Assembly: GCA_963748385.1 (NCBI GenBank)
Contig: CAVVIQ010000008.1
Coordinates: 139,747 to 203,746 of the forward strand
Length of the DNA stretch: 64,000 nucleotides
Source of the DNA: Rhodoblastus sp963748385
GTDB taxonomy: Bacteria; Pseudomonadota; Alphaproteobacteria; Rhizobiales; Beijerinckiaceae
Direction of reading: 5' to 3'
Shown: in pieces, positions 35,726 through 46,368 of the stretch
How positions within the stretch are numbered: the stretch's first letter is position 1
How the letters are laid out: every line of letters begins with the position of its first letter
The notes under the pieces: model-generated
Database searches by the model: none
The model's input: only the letters and a program-made list of their open reading frames with translations
What the model was told of the DNA's origin: nothing
Program-made: the position numbers and the translations under genes

Positions 35726-36583
35726 ATGGAGACAGGCCAGATGACCAATGCCGCCGACAGTGGCGCAATGACGGCCAAGCCGGCGGAAGCGGCGGCGCCC
35801 AGGAAGAGCGGCGGCGCTTTCAATCGCGAGACCGTTCTCGAAGTCCAGCACTATACGGACCGCCTGTTCCGTTTCCGCACCACGCGCGATCCTGCTTTCC
35901 GTTTCATCAACGGCCAATTCGCGATGATCGGCCTCGAAGTGGACGGCAAGCCCTTGCTGCGCGCCTATTCCATGGCCAGCGCCAATTACGAGGACGATCT
36001 CGAATTCTTCTCCATCAAGGTGCCGGACGGCCCGCTCACCTCGCGACTCCAGCATCTCAAGGTCGGCGACACCGTCCTCGTCGGCCGCAAGCCGACCGGC
36101 ACCCTGGTCCAGTCGAGCCTGCTGCCCGGCAAGAGGCTCTACATGTTCTCGACCGGCACCGGCATCGCGCCCTTCTCCAGCGTGATCAAGGACCCCGAAG
36201 TTTACGACCTCTACGATCACCTGATCCTGGTCCATGGCTGCCGCCAGGTCGCCGAGCTGCAATATGGCTTCGATATCGTGAAAGCCGCCAGGGAGAACGA
36301 GTTCTTCGGCGATATCGTGACCGAAAAGCTCATCCACTATCCGACGGTGACCCGCGAGGCCTTCAAATATCAGGGCCGCGCCACTGACCTGATCGCAAAC
36401 GGAAAACTGTTCGCCGACATCGGCCAGCCGCCGCTCAACCCGGCCGAGGACCGCGTCATGATCTGCGGCAGCCCCGGCCTGCTGCGCGATCTGGTCAAGA
36501 TGCTGCAGGACGGCGGTTTTCGCGAGGGTTCCAGCGGCGATCCCGCCACTTATGTCATCGAAAAGGCGTTTGTCGAGCAATAG
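35726..36583 (+). CDS. fpr: Ferredoxin-NADP+ reductase
   Basis: A 285-residue FAD-containing reductase of the bacterial Fpr group. FAD binding is shown by LLRAYSMASANYEDDLEFF, NADP binding by MFSTGTGIAPFSSV and HGCRQVAELQYG, and the C-terminus ends in AFVEQ with an aromatic residue replaced, as in the alphaproteobacterial subclass. It shuttles electrons between NADPH and ferredoxin or flavodoxin and is often an oxidative-stress gene. ATGs at 35741 and 35768 are possible alternative starts; AGGA lies 5 nt before 35726. The 277-bp gap upstream shows nothing recognisable. Confidence 0.93.
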   Translation: METGQMTNAADSGAMTAKPAEAAAPRKSGGAFNRETVLEVQHYTDRLFRFRTTRDPAFRFINGQFAMIGLEVDGKPLLRAYSMASANYEDDLEFFSIKVPDGPLTSRLQHLKVGDTVLVGRKPTGTLVQSSLLPGKRLYMFSTGTGIAPFSSVIKDPEVYDLYDHLILVHGCRQVAELQYGFDIVKAARENEFFGDIVTEKLIHYPTVTREAFKYQGRATDLIANGKLFADIGQPPLNPAEDRVMICGSPGLLRDLVKMLQDGGFREGSSGDPATYVIEKAFVEQ

Positions 36584-36605
36584 CTCGACGCGCTCGATCC
36601 GCGGA

Positions 36606-37016
36606 TCAGCAATCGCCCCAGGTACGCGGCAGGCGCCTGACTGGCGCCGCCCTGCCGGAATGTGCGCCAATGTCCACGAATTCGAGCAATTCCTCGGTGT
36701 CGAGCCCGGCCGCGCAGCTTCCGTTAAAGCGCACCAGCGGTCCGTTGATCAGGCGCGGATCAAGCGCCAGCGTCACCAGAGCTTCCTGGGCGTTCAGCTT
36801 GCCGGGATCGATTTCGCCCGAAACCACCCGCGGCGCGGCCGGATCGAACCATTCCACGATCGGCCTGTCATCGAAAAACGCGCGCAGGCTGGCGGATGTC
36901 CAATGCTGCGCGATCAGATCGCGCGCGTCGACCTCAAACCCGGCGGCGGCGAGCACGGCCTTCTGCTCGACATCCCCGACCGCCCCCGGCCTCGCATAAA
37001 ACACAATCTTGCTCAT
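36606..37016 (-). CDS. ArsC-like (nitrogenase-associated) protein lacking the N-terminal Cys
   Basis: A 136-residue thioredoxin-fold protein that starts MSKIVFYARPGAVGDVEQKA. Relatives called nitrogenase-associated or ArsC-family proteins usually begin with FYEKPGC, so the position of the redox Cys is Ala here. Conserved segments follow: EVDARDLIAQHWT, LRAFFDDRPIVEWFD and VSGEIDP. A Cys in NGSCAAGLD lies in the C-terminal half. No nitrogenase genes are in the window. It is convergent with fpr. The catalytic role is doubtful. Confidence 0.75.
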   Translation of the reverse strand: MSKIVFYARPGAVGDVEQKAVLAAAGFEVDARDLIAQHWTSASLRAFFDDRPIVEWFDPAAPRVVSGEIDPGKLNAQEALVTLALDPRLINGPLVRFNGSCAAGLDTEELLEFVDIGAHSGRAAPVRRLPRTWGDC

Positions 37017-37168
37017 GACGTCACCCTCCGCGACGGGCCACGACAGCAAGCAATTTTTACGCCGGTTTGACGACAGGGCGATGAAGGACGGGGCGGACGC
37101 CGAGCGGCCAGTGCGGGCGCATGCGCGCCACACGCGGCGAATTTTTTCCAAGTCGCTGAATTGAATGG

Positions 37169-37240
<72 letters not shown>

Positions 37241-37398
37241 TGATTTCACCCCCGGCGCCTTGGCCCGGACAGGCGCGCGGTTTCTGCCATAGGGAAACCG
37301 TCATGGCAAGCGCCAGTTTGCCGCTTGAGCCCGCAAATTGTCGCAAATCCGAGCGAAAGGCTTGTTTGTCGCGCCTTTCCCGCATAGAACCGCCCGAC

Positions 37399-37584
37399 AT
37401 GAAGAAGGACGCCACGGACCCGGAAGCCAAAGCCGCGCCGCAAAAGGCGGCGGACGCCCTTTCCCCGGCCAAGCTCGCGGAAAAGCAGCGGCTGGCCGAG
37501 GCCTTGCGCGCCAATCTGCGGCGGCGCAAGGAGCAGACCCGCCAGCGCAAGGCGGGCGGCGACGCCGGTTCGCAGGACATTTAA
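37399..37584 (+). CDS. Small basic conserved protein upstream of murA
   Basis: A 61-residue Lys/Arg-rich protein (LAEKQRLAEALRANLRRRKEQTRQRK). Short proteins with this AL-RANL-RRK motif commonly precede murA in Rhizobiales; the function is unknown. The frame is open upstream to 37165 but crosses the tRNA gene, so the ATG at 37399 is used. It lies 48 bp before murA. Confidence 0.65.
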   Translation: MKKDATDPEAKAAPQKAADALSPAKLAEKQRLAEALRANLRRRKEQTRQRKAGGDAGSQDI

Positions 37585-37632
37585 ACATCCGAAGCCAATG
37601 GCGCCCATTGTCGCGGCGCCCAGCGAGGAACA

Positions 37633-38932
37633 ATGGATCGCATCAGAATCGTCGGCGGCAACCCGCTGAATGGCGTCATTCCGATTTCCGGGGCCAAGAA
37701 CGCGGCGCTGCCGCTGATGATCGCCTCGCTGCTGACCGATCGCACCGTCACGCTCGAAAACCTGCCGCGGCTCGCCGATGTGAGCCTGTTGGTCCGCATC
37801 CTGTCCAATCATGGCGTCGATTATTCCATCGACGGGCGCCGCCAGGGCGAAGACCCGGATTCCGGCCAGACCGTCCACATGACCGCGCGCGAAATCGTGG
37901 ACACCACCGCCCCCTATGAACTGGTGTCGCGGATGCGCGCGAGTTTCTGGGTTCTGGCCCCGCTGCTGGCGCGCAGCGGCGAGGCGCGGGTGTCATTGCC
38001 CGGCGGCTGCGCCATCGGCACCCGCCCGGTCGATCTCCTGCTGATGGCGATGGAGCGCCTCGGGGCCACGATCGACATCGACGCCGGTTACGTCGTCGCC
38101 AGGGCGCCCAGCGGGGGCTTGCGCGGCGGCGAGATCAATTTTCCCAAGGTCACGGTCGGCGGCACCCATATGGCCCTGATGGCGGCGGCGCTCGCCCAGG
38201 GGACGACATTGATCCGCAACGCCGCGCGCGAGCCTGAAATTGGCGATCTGGCCGATCTTCTGGTGAAAATGGGCGCCAAGGTCCAGGGCGCCGGCTCGCC
38301 GGTGATCGAGGTCGAGGGCGTCGCGCGGCTCGGCGGCGCCAAGCATCGCGTGCTGCCCGACCGCATCGAGGCCGGCACCTACGCCATGGCGACCGCCATG
38401 ACCGGCGGCGACGTGCTGCTGCAAGGCGCAAGGGCCGAACATCTCCAGGCGGCGCTCGACGTCCTGGCCGAAGCGGGCGCGAAGGTCGAAGCCACGCCGG
38501 AGGGCTTGCGCGTTTCGCGCAACGGCAACGGCATCAAGCCGGTCGATGTCGCCACCGCGCCCTTCCCCGGATTCCCGACCGACCTTCAGGCGCAGTTCAT
38601 GGCGCTGATGACCCGCGCCGAAGGCGCCTCGCGCATCACCGAGACGATTTTCGAGAACCGCTTCATGCATGTCCAGGAACTGGCCCGATTTCGGCGCGCG
38701 GATAAAACTCGAGGGCGACAGCGCCATCGTCGAGGGCGTCCCGGCGCTGAAAGGCGCGCCGGTGATGGCGACGGACCTGCGCGCCTCGGTCTCGCTGGTG
38801 ATCGCCGCATTGGCGGCCGAGGGCGAAAGCATGATCCAGCGCGTCTATCACCTCGATCGCGGTTTCGAGGCGCTGGAGCGCAAGCTCAGCCGCTGCGGGG
38901 CGGACGTGACCCGCATCTCGTCGGGCGACTGA
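37633..38932 (+). CDS. murA: UDP-N-acetylglucosamine 1-carboxyvinyltransferase, one-base frameshift
   Basis: Catalyses the first committed step of peptidoglycan synthesis. It begins MDRIRIVGGNPLNGVIPISG, has the catalytic Cys126 in PGGCAIGTRPVDL, and GTYAMATAMTGGDV and GFPTDLQAQFMALM further on. After FMHVQELARF the frame breaks at a TTT run (38689-38691) that appears one base too long. In the next frame it continues GARIKLEGDSAIVEG to DVTRISSGD at 38932. Corrected length is about 433 residues, slightly longer than the standard 420. As the enzyme is essential, the shift is probably a sequence error. Confidence 0.94.
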
Positions 38933-38939
38933 CGCCGCC

Positions 38940-41900
38940 TCACAGAGACGCGGCGGCGGCGGCGCCCGGCGCGGACTGCGACGGGTCGTTGACCGCCGGC
39001 GACGGCGTCCTGGCGTGGAAGGCGGCGACCTGCTTTTGCGCCTGTTGCAATGTGGCGGCGTCCAGCCGTCCTGCGACCTCGTCGCGCTTTTTGGCCGCGC
39101 TGGCGTCGCCCTGCTGCGCCGCGATCGAGAACCAGACGTAGCTCTGGCCCAGGTCCTGCGAAACGCCCAGGCCCCGGGCATAGAGGATGGCGAGATTGAA
39201 CTGGCTGTCGAGCACGCCATATTCGGCGGCGCGGCGGAACCATTGCGCCGCGGCGGCGTAGTCGGGCTTGCCGTCCATGCCTTCTGCAAGCACGACGCCG
39301 AGATTGTGCATCGCGCGAACGTGGCCCTGGCTTGCCGCCTTCTCATAGTAAAAAGCGGCCCGTTTGGCGTCACGCGGCGTTCCGATCCCCTTTTCCAAGG
39401 CCGCGCCGAGACGATATTGCGCCTGCGCCATGCCTTTTCCCGCCGCCTTCCCGAACCAGACGACGGCTGCGGCCTGGTCCTGGGCGACGCCGCGTCCCGA
39501 GGCGAGACGCGAGGCGTAATCGTACTGCGCGACCGCGTCGCCCTTTTCGGCGCGCTGCTTCAGCGCGGCCGTCTGGGCGTCGCCCTCGATCGCTGCGATC
39601 GTATTGGAAGAAGCGCCGATCGAGCCGGTCGCCAGAGGGTCGGGCAGGCCCGCGCCATTCATCTGCCTGGGCGCGAGGACGTTGCCGGGCAGGATGGGCG
39701 CGCCGTTGAGCGGCGCAGTCGGCGCGACGACGGGCGCGGCGGACGCCGCTGGCGCGGGTGAAGCCGCGCGCGCGTTCCCGGCCGAAAGGGCGGGCGCCGG
39801 CGCGGGCGTGAGCGCGCGGCTGGCGTCCTGGACGCCATTGGCCTTTGGCGCCAGGACCGCCTGCATCGGCGGCGCGGGCGCGTCGAACAGGCGATAGGCT
39901 TGATAAGCCCCCAGCGAAAGCAGCGACGCCGCCGTCAGCACAAGCGCGGGCAGTCGCCGGTTCGCGCCTTTCTCGCCGACCGCCAGCGGACGCTGGAAAC
40001 CGGCGCCGGCATCGTTCGCGGAATCGGCCTCCGCGGGGCGCTCCTTCTTGGCTTTTCCCTGCTTTTCCGCGGATTCGGCGGCGACCCGCGCCGCCAGGGC
40101 GCGGCGGGCGATGTCAATATAATTGGCTTGCGCCGGCTTGGCTTCCGGCGCCTTCTCGCTCCTCGGCTCGTCGAGGTCGAAATCGGAATCGTCGTCTTCC
40201 ATTTCCTGGACGCGCGGCATCTGCGGGCTTCCCTTGGCCCAAGCCGCGCCGGGATGGCCCGCGCCCGGCTCCATCAGGAAATCATCGGCGTCGACCGCAG
40301 TCTTGGCCGCGGCGCGCGCATTTGCCGGCAAAGCCGGCGCGCGCGCGACCGCCTCGGCGGCTCCGCGGCTTTCGATCACATCCTCCTCGAGCATGGCAAG
40401 GCGATCGACCACCTTTTCGAGCGTCTCGTGAACAGCGGACAACGTCTGCTGGGCGCGGCGGTCCGACGCCTCGGTCTTTTCGCGCAGATCGCTGATTTCG
40501 CGCGCGTTGCGGTCCTCGCGCCCGGGTTCGCGCATGGCTTCGAGTCGATCGGTCAGATCCTCCATGGCGGCGAGCAGCCGGCTCTCGCCTTCGGAATTGC
40601 TCTGTTCCAGACGCCGCGAGATTTCGCCGATGCGGTCGTCGAGGGCGTGGATCGCGGCGGAATCGAATTGCGGCGCCGGCTCGGCGCTCAATTTTTCGAC
40701 CAGCGAACGCAACAAGGGTTCGATCTGATCCGACCCATCGTCCCGCATGGCGCCGCGCGCGTCCTCGACACGCGAGGCGAATGTGTCGTGAAGGACGTCG
40801 AGGCGCCGGACAAGGTCGTCGAAGCGCGCGTCGTCGATCGCCGGCGCGGGCGCGGGCGCGCGGTCGATCCGCGAAGCGAGTTCGGTCAGCCGCGCCTCGA
40901 TCTCGCTCCAGGGCAAGGCGTCGCGCGCCGCGCTGGCGTCGCGGGCCTCGCGCGCGACTTCCTCCAGACGCTCGCTCAAGGCGCCGACCTGTTGCTCCAG
41001 CCGCCCGATCGGAGCCATCCGGTCCATCGCCTCGGCAAGCATGGCGCGGATCTGCTCGGTCTGGTCATGGACCTGAAGGAAGTCGGCGCGGTCGCCGCCG
41101 CCGTCATGGCGCAGATGTTCGAGCTTGTCCTCGACCTCGCGCAGCTGGCGGGAGACGCCTTCCAGATTGGCCGAGGCGCCGGCCTCGGCCAGCGCTCGCC
41201 GCACGTCCTCGGCGAGAGATTCGATCGGCGCCAGCACCGCCTCGCGCATGCCGTCCTCGCGCGAGCGTTCGATGCGCGCGGTCAACTCCCGCACCGCGCT
41301 TTCGAGCCCGGCGACCTGGCTGCGCGGCGCGAGCTCGTCCAGCGCCCGGCTCATCGCCGCTACCTTTTCACCCAGGGCGTCGATGTCGGCGGAGGATGTC
41401 GGCTCGGGGCGGGTCGCAGCGGCGCGAATCATTTCTTCACGCGCGGCGTCCACTCGATCGGCAAGCGCGCGTACGGCGCTTTCAAGCCCCGCCACGGCGG
41501 CGCGCGGCGCGGCCTCCGCAATGTCGCGGTTCAAGTGCGCGATGTCCCGGCGCAGCGCGTCGAGGCCGTCCAGCCTGGCCGCGATGCCTTCCACGCCGGC
41601 GACCCCTGGCGAAGCGAGGGCGGCGTCGACGCGCGCCGCCACTTCGTGCGCGAATTGCTCCTGCGCGGCGCGGGAAACGTCGCCGGAGGCCGCGAAGTCC
41701 CGGCGCATCGCCTCGATGCGGCTGGAGAGGGCTTCGATCCCAACCTGGAGGCGGTCGACGTTGTCGGCGCCCGGCGCCGAACCCTTGGCGGCGACATCGA
41801 ATTTGCGCGCCAGGGCGTCAAAACGTTCGTCGAGCAGGGCCACGAGTTGCGCCGCCTGGGGACGCAGCGCCTGCGCGCCCGATTCGAGGTCGCGCTGGCG

Positions 41901-42876
41901 CGCGGCGATTTCGCTGATCGCGCCGGTGATCCCGCCCTTGAGCGCGGGCGCGCCCCCCTGTCCCTGGGCCGCGACGGAACGCGACGCCGGCCTTTCGAGC
42001 CGCGTCGTCAATGCGTCGAATCTTTTTTCCAGCCGCGCCATCTGCTCGTCGCGCGTCGAGCCAGAAGGCGCCGCCTCGACCTTGTCCAGACGCGCGAGAA
42101 TCGCGGCGAGGCGGCCGTCGAGACGGCGCAGATGGGAATCGTCGGCGCCTTCCGCGGATTGGCGCGACATCGCCTCGATCCGCGATTCCAGCCGCTCGAG
42201 CGCGCCGCGCAGCGATTTGTCATCGGCGGGGCGTTCCCGGCGCGCCAGACGCGTCTCGATTTCGCCCAGACGCGCTTCGACCTGGGCCAGCGCGCCGACG
42301 CGATCCTCCTCGGAGGATTCGATCATTTGGGCGACATTGGCCATGGCGCGCGCGGTCCGCGATTTCGACCCGGCTCACCTGCCGCTCGAAGGCGGCGACC
42401 GCCTGTTCGAACAAGGCTTCGGCGTCGGCGTTTTCACGAGCCTGCCGCCCACGGCGTATTTCTTCCGATTGCCGCCGCATCAACGCCTCGTTCGAAGTCG
42501 CCCGGCCCGGGCGACGCTCCGGCGCCGCGCTCCGGCGGCCCGCGCGCTCGCCCGCCGGCGCGTCGTCAATCCAATCGTCATTTTCCGCCGGCGAAGGCGG
42601 AGCTTCGGCGCGCTCGCCGGTCTCGCCCCGGCGCCGGCGCGGCTTCTCGTCGGCGCGCGACTCCCCGCTCAGGCGCGCCAGCTGGGCGGCGACCGCTTCG
42701 AGCCGCTCGTCCGCGTCGAACTCCTGTGCGCTGGCGCCGATTTCGGCGGCGCGATCGGCGATCGCCCGATTCATCCATTCGCCAAGCGAAACGCCATCGC
42801 GCCGCGCGGCGTCCTTGGCGGCCTCGCGCACGTCGAAATCCACGCCCTTGATGCTCCACGGAGCCGCTTTGGTCAT
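38940..42876 (-). CDS. PodJ-like polarity/localisation protein with Sel1 repeats, one-base frameshift
   Basis: A corrected length of about 1311 residues. The N-terminus MTKAAPWSIKGVDFDVREAA is the conserved start of Rhizobiales PodJ-like proteins. About 800 residues of Glu/Arg/Ala-rich coiled coil follow, then a single membrane helix (LPALVLTAASLLSLGAYQAY, near residue 975), a Pro/Ala linker, and four to five Sel1 repeats (for example AAGKGMAQAQYRLGAALEKG). The frame changes around 42345-42358 in a GCGCGCG run, with one extra base; the second part could also start alone at 42344, but the family N-terminus argues for one protein. PodJ organises the cell pole in Caulobacter. Its stop faces murA across 7 bp. 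Confidence 0.85.
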
Positions 42877-42992
42877 TTGTCGATCCTGCCTGTCGGGCGG
42901 AATGAAGCCCCGTTCCGCGAGCGGCTGGACCGGCGGCGCCGGAGCGATTCGGCGGCGCCTTCCGGCCTCGCGTTAACTTTCCGGATTTAGGG

Positions 42993-43007
42993 TAAACAAC
43001 CGGTTAA
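42993..43007. promoter_or_regulatory. Weak CtrA-like site upstream of the PodJ-like gene
   Basis: TAAA-N7-TTAA differs by one base from the CtrA consensus TTAA-N7-TTAA. It lies in an AT-rich divergent region 117 bp upstream of the PodJ-like gene, a class often under cell-cycle control. One match of this quality may be chance. Confidence 0.25.
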
Positions 43008-43059
43008 CCCTGCCCGATTTTGAGACAGACACGTTAAAGTTGCGAAATAATTATTGCGG

Positions 43060-43091
43060 GTTGTCCTTACCTAGGTTACAACCTTTACGTG
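43060..43091 (+). promoter_or_regulatory. Candidate MerR-type promoter/operator
   Basis: TTGTCC (43061-43066) and TTACGT (43085-43090) are 18 bp apart, longer than usual, with the palindrome ACCTAGGT centred between them. This layout is that of promoters bound and untwisted by MerR-family proteins, and the next gene encodes one. The regulator may control itself. Confidence 0.35.
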
Positions 43092-43130
43092 TGTTGCATT
43101 TTCGATTCCCTGCCCCTTCAGGACCTAAAA

Positions 43131-43550
43131 ATGAAAACTTCCGCCCAACGCATCGAGCCCGTCACCCAGGCCGAAGAATCGCTCGCCGACATGCTGACGA
43201 TCGGCGAAATTGCGCGAATCTATGGGGTTACGCTCCGCGCCCTGCGCTTTTACGAGCAGCGCGGCCTTCTCAAGCCGATCCGCCGCGGCGGCGCGCGCTT
43301 TTACGATTCGAGGCAGAAGGCCCGGCTTCAACTCATTCTGAAAGGCAAGCACCTCGGCTTCACGCTGACCGAGATCGCCGATCTGCTCGACGCCGACGGG
43401 AACGCCGCAAAGCCGGCCGAAGATTTCGCCCTGGATGAGAAGATGGTGCTGTCCCAGCTTCGCCATCTCGAAGAGCGCCGCTACGAGCTCGACCAGGCGA
43501 TCGAGGAATTGCGCGCGACCCACCGCCGTCTTGTCGGGGCCGCGCGCTGA
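43131..43550 (+). CDS. MerR-family transcriptional regulator
   Basis: A 139-residue regulator. The N-terminal winged helix has MLTIGEIARIYGVTLRALRF and YEQRGLLKPIRRGGARFYD; a dimerising coiled coil follows (LRHLEERRYELDQAIEELRA). There is no Cys-rich metal site at the C-terminus, so a metal sensor is unlikely. AGGA lies before the ATG at 43131. A terminator follows the gene, so it is probably monocistronic. Confidence 0.9.
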   Translation: MKTSAQRIEPVTQAEESLADMLTIGEIARIYGVTLRALRFYEQRGLLKPIRRGGARFYDSRQKARLQLILKGKHLGFTLTEIADLLDADGNAAKPAEDFALDEKMVLSQLRHLEERRYELDQAIEELRATHRRLVGAAR

Positions 43551-43653
43551 GTCGCAGGCGCCTTCGAGCCCGCGCCAGGTTTGCGACTTCCCCGCGGCGT
43601 CCGCCGGAGAGCCATCCAAGCCCCCGCCGCCCTCTCCGGAATCAATCACCCCC

Positions 43654-43683
43654 AATGGCCCGCCGTTCGCGCGGGCCATTTTT
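43654..43683 (+). terminator. Rho-independent terminator after the MerR gene
   Basis: AATGGCCCGC pairs with GCGGGCCATT around a 7-nt loop and is followed by TTT, about 100 bp after the MerR stop. The remaining 250 bp to the next gene (43684-43932) shows nothing recognisable. Confidence 0.75.
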
Positions 43684-43932
43684 CGTTCGTCTGCTTTAAT
43701 CCTGGCGGATCCGCGCGTTGCATCCGCCGCCATGCAAACGGACTCGCGGAAAAACTTCCATTGCAGGCGGAAAAATGTTCAGCCATGGTTCCGGCATGCG
43801 GCGGCCAACCGGGGAAGGTTAAATCCGAACCCCGGCGCCCGGACGGTCTTTCGCCGGCGAAGCGGCGAAGGACTGAACGGGGGGAGCCGAGGCCGCCGCG
43901 CCGACGTCAGTTCAACCTTTTGCGGGAGCGTC

Positions 43933-44553
43933 ATGGCCCGTCAACTCGCCGTCTATTTTTCGCTGCACAGTCCCTGGGCCCATGTCGGCCATGGCGCATT
44001 GCAGGGCCTGGTCGCGAAACACAATCTGCGCGTCGCTTATCGGCCGGTCGCCCTGTCCCAGATCTTTCCCGAATTGGGAGGCCTGCCCCTCGCCAGGCGC
44101 CATCCGCTGCGCCAGAACTACCGGATCGTCGAATTGCAGCGCTGGCGGGAAAAGCGCGGCCTGCATTTCCACCTCCATCCGCAATTCTGGCCCTTCGATC
44201 CGGCGCCCGGCGATCGCATCGTCTGCGCCATGACGCTGGCCGGCGTGGACCCCGCCAGATTCATCGCCGCCGCCTTCGCCGGCGCGTTCGAGCGCCAGAT
44301 GGATGTCGGCGCAGCGGAAACGCTGGCGCAACTCCTCGAAGAATCCGGCCATGAGCGGGTGTGGCTGCAACGCGGCGAGAGCGGCGAGGCGGAGACCTGC
44401 TACCAGCGCAATCTGGCGCTCGCTCTCGAAGCCGGCGTGTTCGGCTCTCCGTCCTATGTCCTCGACGGCGAGGTGTTCTGGGGCCAGGACCGCCTGGAGC
44501 TGCTCGACGACGCCTTGACCAGCGGCCGCCCGCCCTTCCGGCCCGACGCCTGA
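43933..44553 (+). CDS. DsbA-fold protein, 2-hydroxychromene-2-carboxylate isomerase family
   Basis: A 206-residue protein of the kappa-class glutathione-transferase/NahD group. It starts with VYFSLHSPWAHVGHGAL, has PVALSQIFPELGG and ends with the thioredoxin-like AGVFGSPSYVLDGEVFWGQDR. In place of the CxxC of DsbA it has SLHSPWA, as expected for the isomerase family, in which glutathione is the cofactor. No naphthalene-degradation genes are nearby, so the true substrate is open. Confidence 0.85.
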   Translation: MARQLAVYFSLHSPWAHVGHGALQGLVAKHNLRVAYRPVALSQIFPELGGLPLARRHPLRQNYRIVELQRWREKRGLHFHLHPQFWPFDPAPGDRIVCAMTLAGVDPARFIAAAFAGAFERQMDVGAAETLAQLLEESGHERVWLQRGESGEAETCYQRNLALALEAGVFGSPSYVLDGEVFWGQDRLELLDDALTSGRPPFRPDA

Positions 44554-44629
44554 AGCCCGACCGGAATTTCCGCTTTTCTCCCGCGCCGCAAGACTATAGG
44601 AACGTTGCGGTTCACCGAAAGGTTGTTTC

Positions 44630-45697
44630 GTGCTTTCCAAGCGTATCATGGTCACCGGCGGCGCGGGTTTCATCGGTTCCGCCGTCGCGCGGCTCATCGT
44701 TCAGCAAACGTCTCACGCGCTGCTCGTGTTCGACAAGCTGACCTATGCCGGCAATCTGGCCTCGCTCGCCCCGGTCGCCGCCGACCCGCGCTACCGGTTC
44801 GCGCAAGGCGACATCTGCGACGCCGCGGCGGTGCGCTCGGCGTTCGAATCGTTCAAGCCCGACTGGGTCATGCATCTCGCCGCCGAAAGCCACGTCGATC
44901 GCTCGATCGACGGACCCGGCGAATTCATCCAGACCAATCTGGTCGGCACTTTCGTCATGTTGCAGGAGGCCCTGCGCCACTGGCGCGGCCTCAAGGGCGC
45001 GGCGGCCGAGAATTTCCGTTTCCACCACATTTCGACCGACGAGGTTTTCGGTTCTCTGGGGCCGAACGGCATGTTCCGCGAGGACAGCGTTTACGCGCCC
45101 AGTTCGCCCTATTCGGCGTCGAAAGCCGGCTCCGACCATCTGGTGCGCGCCTGGACCCACACTTACGGCCTGCCGGCCGTCGCCACCAATTGCTCCAACA
45201 ATTACGGGCCCTATCAGTTTCCGGAAAAGCTGATCCCGCTGATGATCCTCAACGCCCTGGAGGGCAAGCCCTTGCCCGTCTATGGCGCGGGCGAGAACAT
45301 CCGCGACTGGCTGTTCGTCGAGGACCATGCCGAAGCCCTGCTCCTCGCGGTCGAGCGAGGCCGGGTCGGCGAAACCTACAATGTCGGCGGGATCAACGAG
45401 CGCAGGAATATCGACGTGGTCCACGCCATTTGCGACCTGATGGACGAAATGACGCCGGACGCGCGGATCGGATCGCGCCGCAACCTGATCACTTTTGTTT
45501 CGGACCGTCCGGGGCACGACCTGCGCTACGCCATCGACTGTTCCAAGATCGGGCGCGAACTCGGCTGGCGGCCGCGCGAAACTTTCGAAACCGGCCTGCG
45601 CAAGACCGTGCGCTGGTATCTCGACAACCGGGCCTGGTGGGGCGACATCCGCTCCGGCCGCTATCGCGGCGAAAGACTCGGAATGCTCGCGGGCTGA
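44630..45697 (+). CDS. rfbB: dTDP-glucose 4,6-dehydratase
   Basis: A 355-residue short-chain-dehydrogenase-fold enzyme forming dTDP-4-keto-6-deoxyglucose. It shows the NAD motif MVTGGAGFIGSAV, HLAAESHVDRSIDGP, the catalytic TDEVFGSLG, and Tyr/Lys in SSPYSASKAGSDHLVR, followed by NCSNNYGPYQFPEKLIPL. It is the first of three genes rfbB-rfbC-rfbA for activated 6-deoxysugars of the cell surface. Confidence 0.97.
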   Translation: MLSKRIMVTGGAGFIGSAVARLIVQQTSHALLVFDKLTYAGNLASLAPVAADPRYRFAQGDICDAAAVRSAFESFKPDWVMHLAAESHVDRSIDGPGEFIQTNLVGTFVMLQEALRHWRGLKGAAAENFRFHHISTDEVFGSLGPNGMFREDSVYAPSSPYSASKAGSDHLVRAWTHTYGLPAVATNCSNNYGPYQFPEKLIPLMILNALEGKPLPVYGAGENIRDWLFVEDHAEALLLAVERGRVGETYNVGGINERRNIDVVHAICDLMDEMTPDARIGSRRNLITFVSDRPGHDLRYAIDCSKIGRELGWRPRETFETGLRKTVRWYLDNRAWWGDIRSGRYRGERLGMLAG

Positions 45698-45709
45698 TGG
45701 AGGGCGTTG

Positions 45710-46273
45710 ATGAGCGCGATCATGATCGAGGCGACCGCCATCCCTGACGTCAAGATCATCACGGGGAAGAAATTCGGCGACCGTCGGGGCTTCTTTTCCG
45801 AAGTCTATAACCGCAAGGCCTTCGCCGAAGCGGGGATCGCGCTGGATTTCGTCCAGGACAATCATTCGCTTTCCGCCCAGCCCGGCACCGTGCGCGGCCT
45901 GCATTTCCAGTCGCCGCCCTTCGCCCAGCACAAGCTGGTGCGCGTCCCGCGCGGCCGCATTCTCGATGTGGCCGTGGACATCAGGAGAAGCTCGCCGACT
46001 TTCGGGCGCCATGTCACGGTGGAATTGTCGGCCGAGAACTGGCGGCAGCTGCTGGTGCCGATCGGTTTCGCCCATGGCTTCGCGACCCTCGAACCCGACA
46101 CCGAGGTCATATACAAGGTGAGCGATTATTATTCGGCCGCCAACGATCTCGGCCTCGCCTGGGACGATCCCGACCTCGGGATCGCCTGGCCCCTGCCGCC
46201 CGGTGGCGCCGTGCTTTCCGACAAGGACCGCACGCACCCGCGCCTGCGCGACCTGCCGGCGATTTTCGATTGA
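45710..46273 (+). CDS. rfbC: dTDP-4-dehydrorhamnose 3,5-epimerase
   Basis: A 187-residue cupin-type epimerase. Signature parts are DRRGFFSEVYN, FVQDNHSLS, GTVRGLHFQSPPFAQHKLVR with the catalytic His, and VPIGFAHGFATL. GGAGGG lies 6 nt before the ATG at 45710. It sits 12 nt after rfbB. The final reductase gene rfbD is not found in the window. Confidence 0.96.
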   Translation: MSAIMIEATAIPDVKIITGKKFGDRRGFFSEVYNRKAFAEAGIALDFVQDNHSLSAQPGTVRGLHFQSPPFAQHKLVRVPRGRILDVAVDIRRSSPTFGRHVTVELSAENWRQLLVPIGFAHGFATLEPDTEVIYKVSDYYSAANDLGLAWDDPDLGIAWPLPPGGAVLSDKDRTHPRLRDLPAIFD

Positions 46274-46368
46274 GCGGCCGCGATGCGGCTGATCGTCGTC
46301 CCGCTCGCGCCCTTCCCACCGCGCCCGCGTCGCGCGCCTCCTGGATATCAATTGAAACGGACGGTTCG

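Noticed and set aside
42220..42876. Separate small gene before a 1134-codon gene
   Set aside because: The N-terminal sequence is that of PodJ-like proteins and the second frame continues it directly, so one frameshifted gene is more likely.
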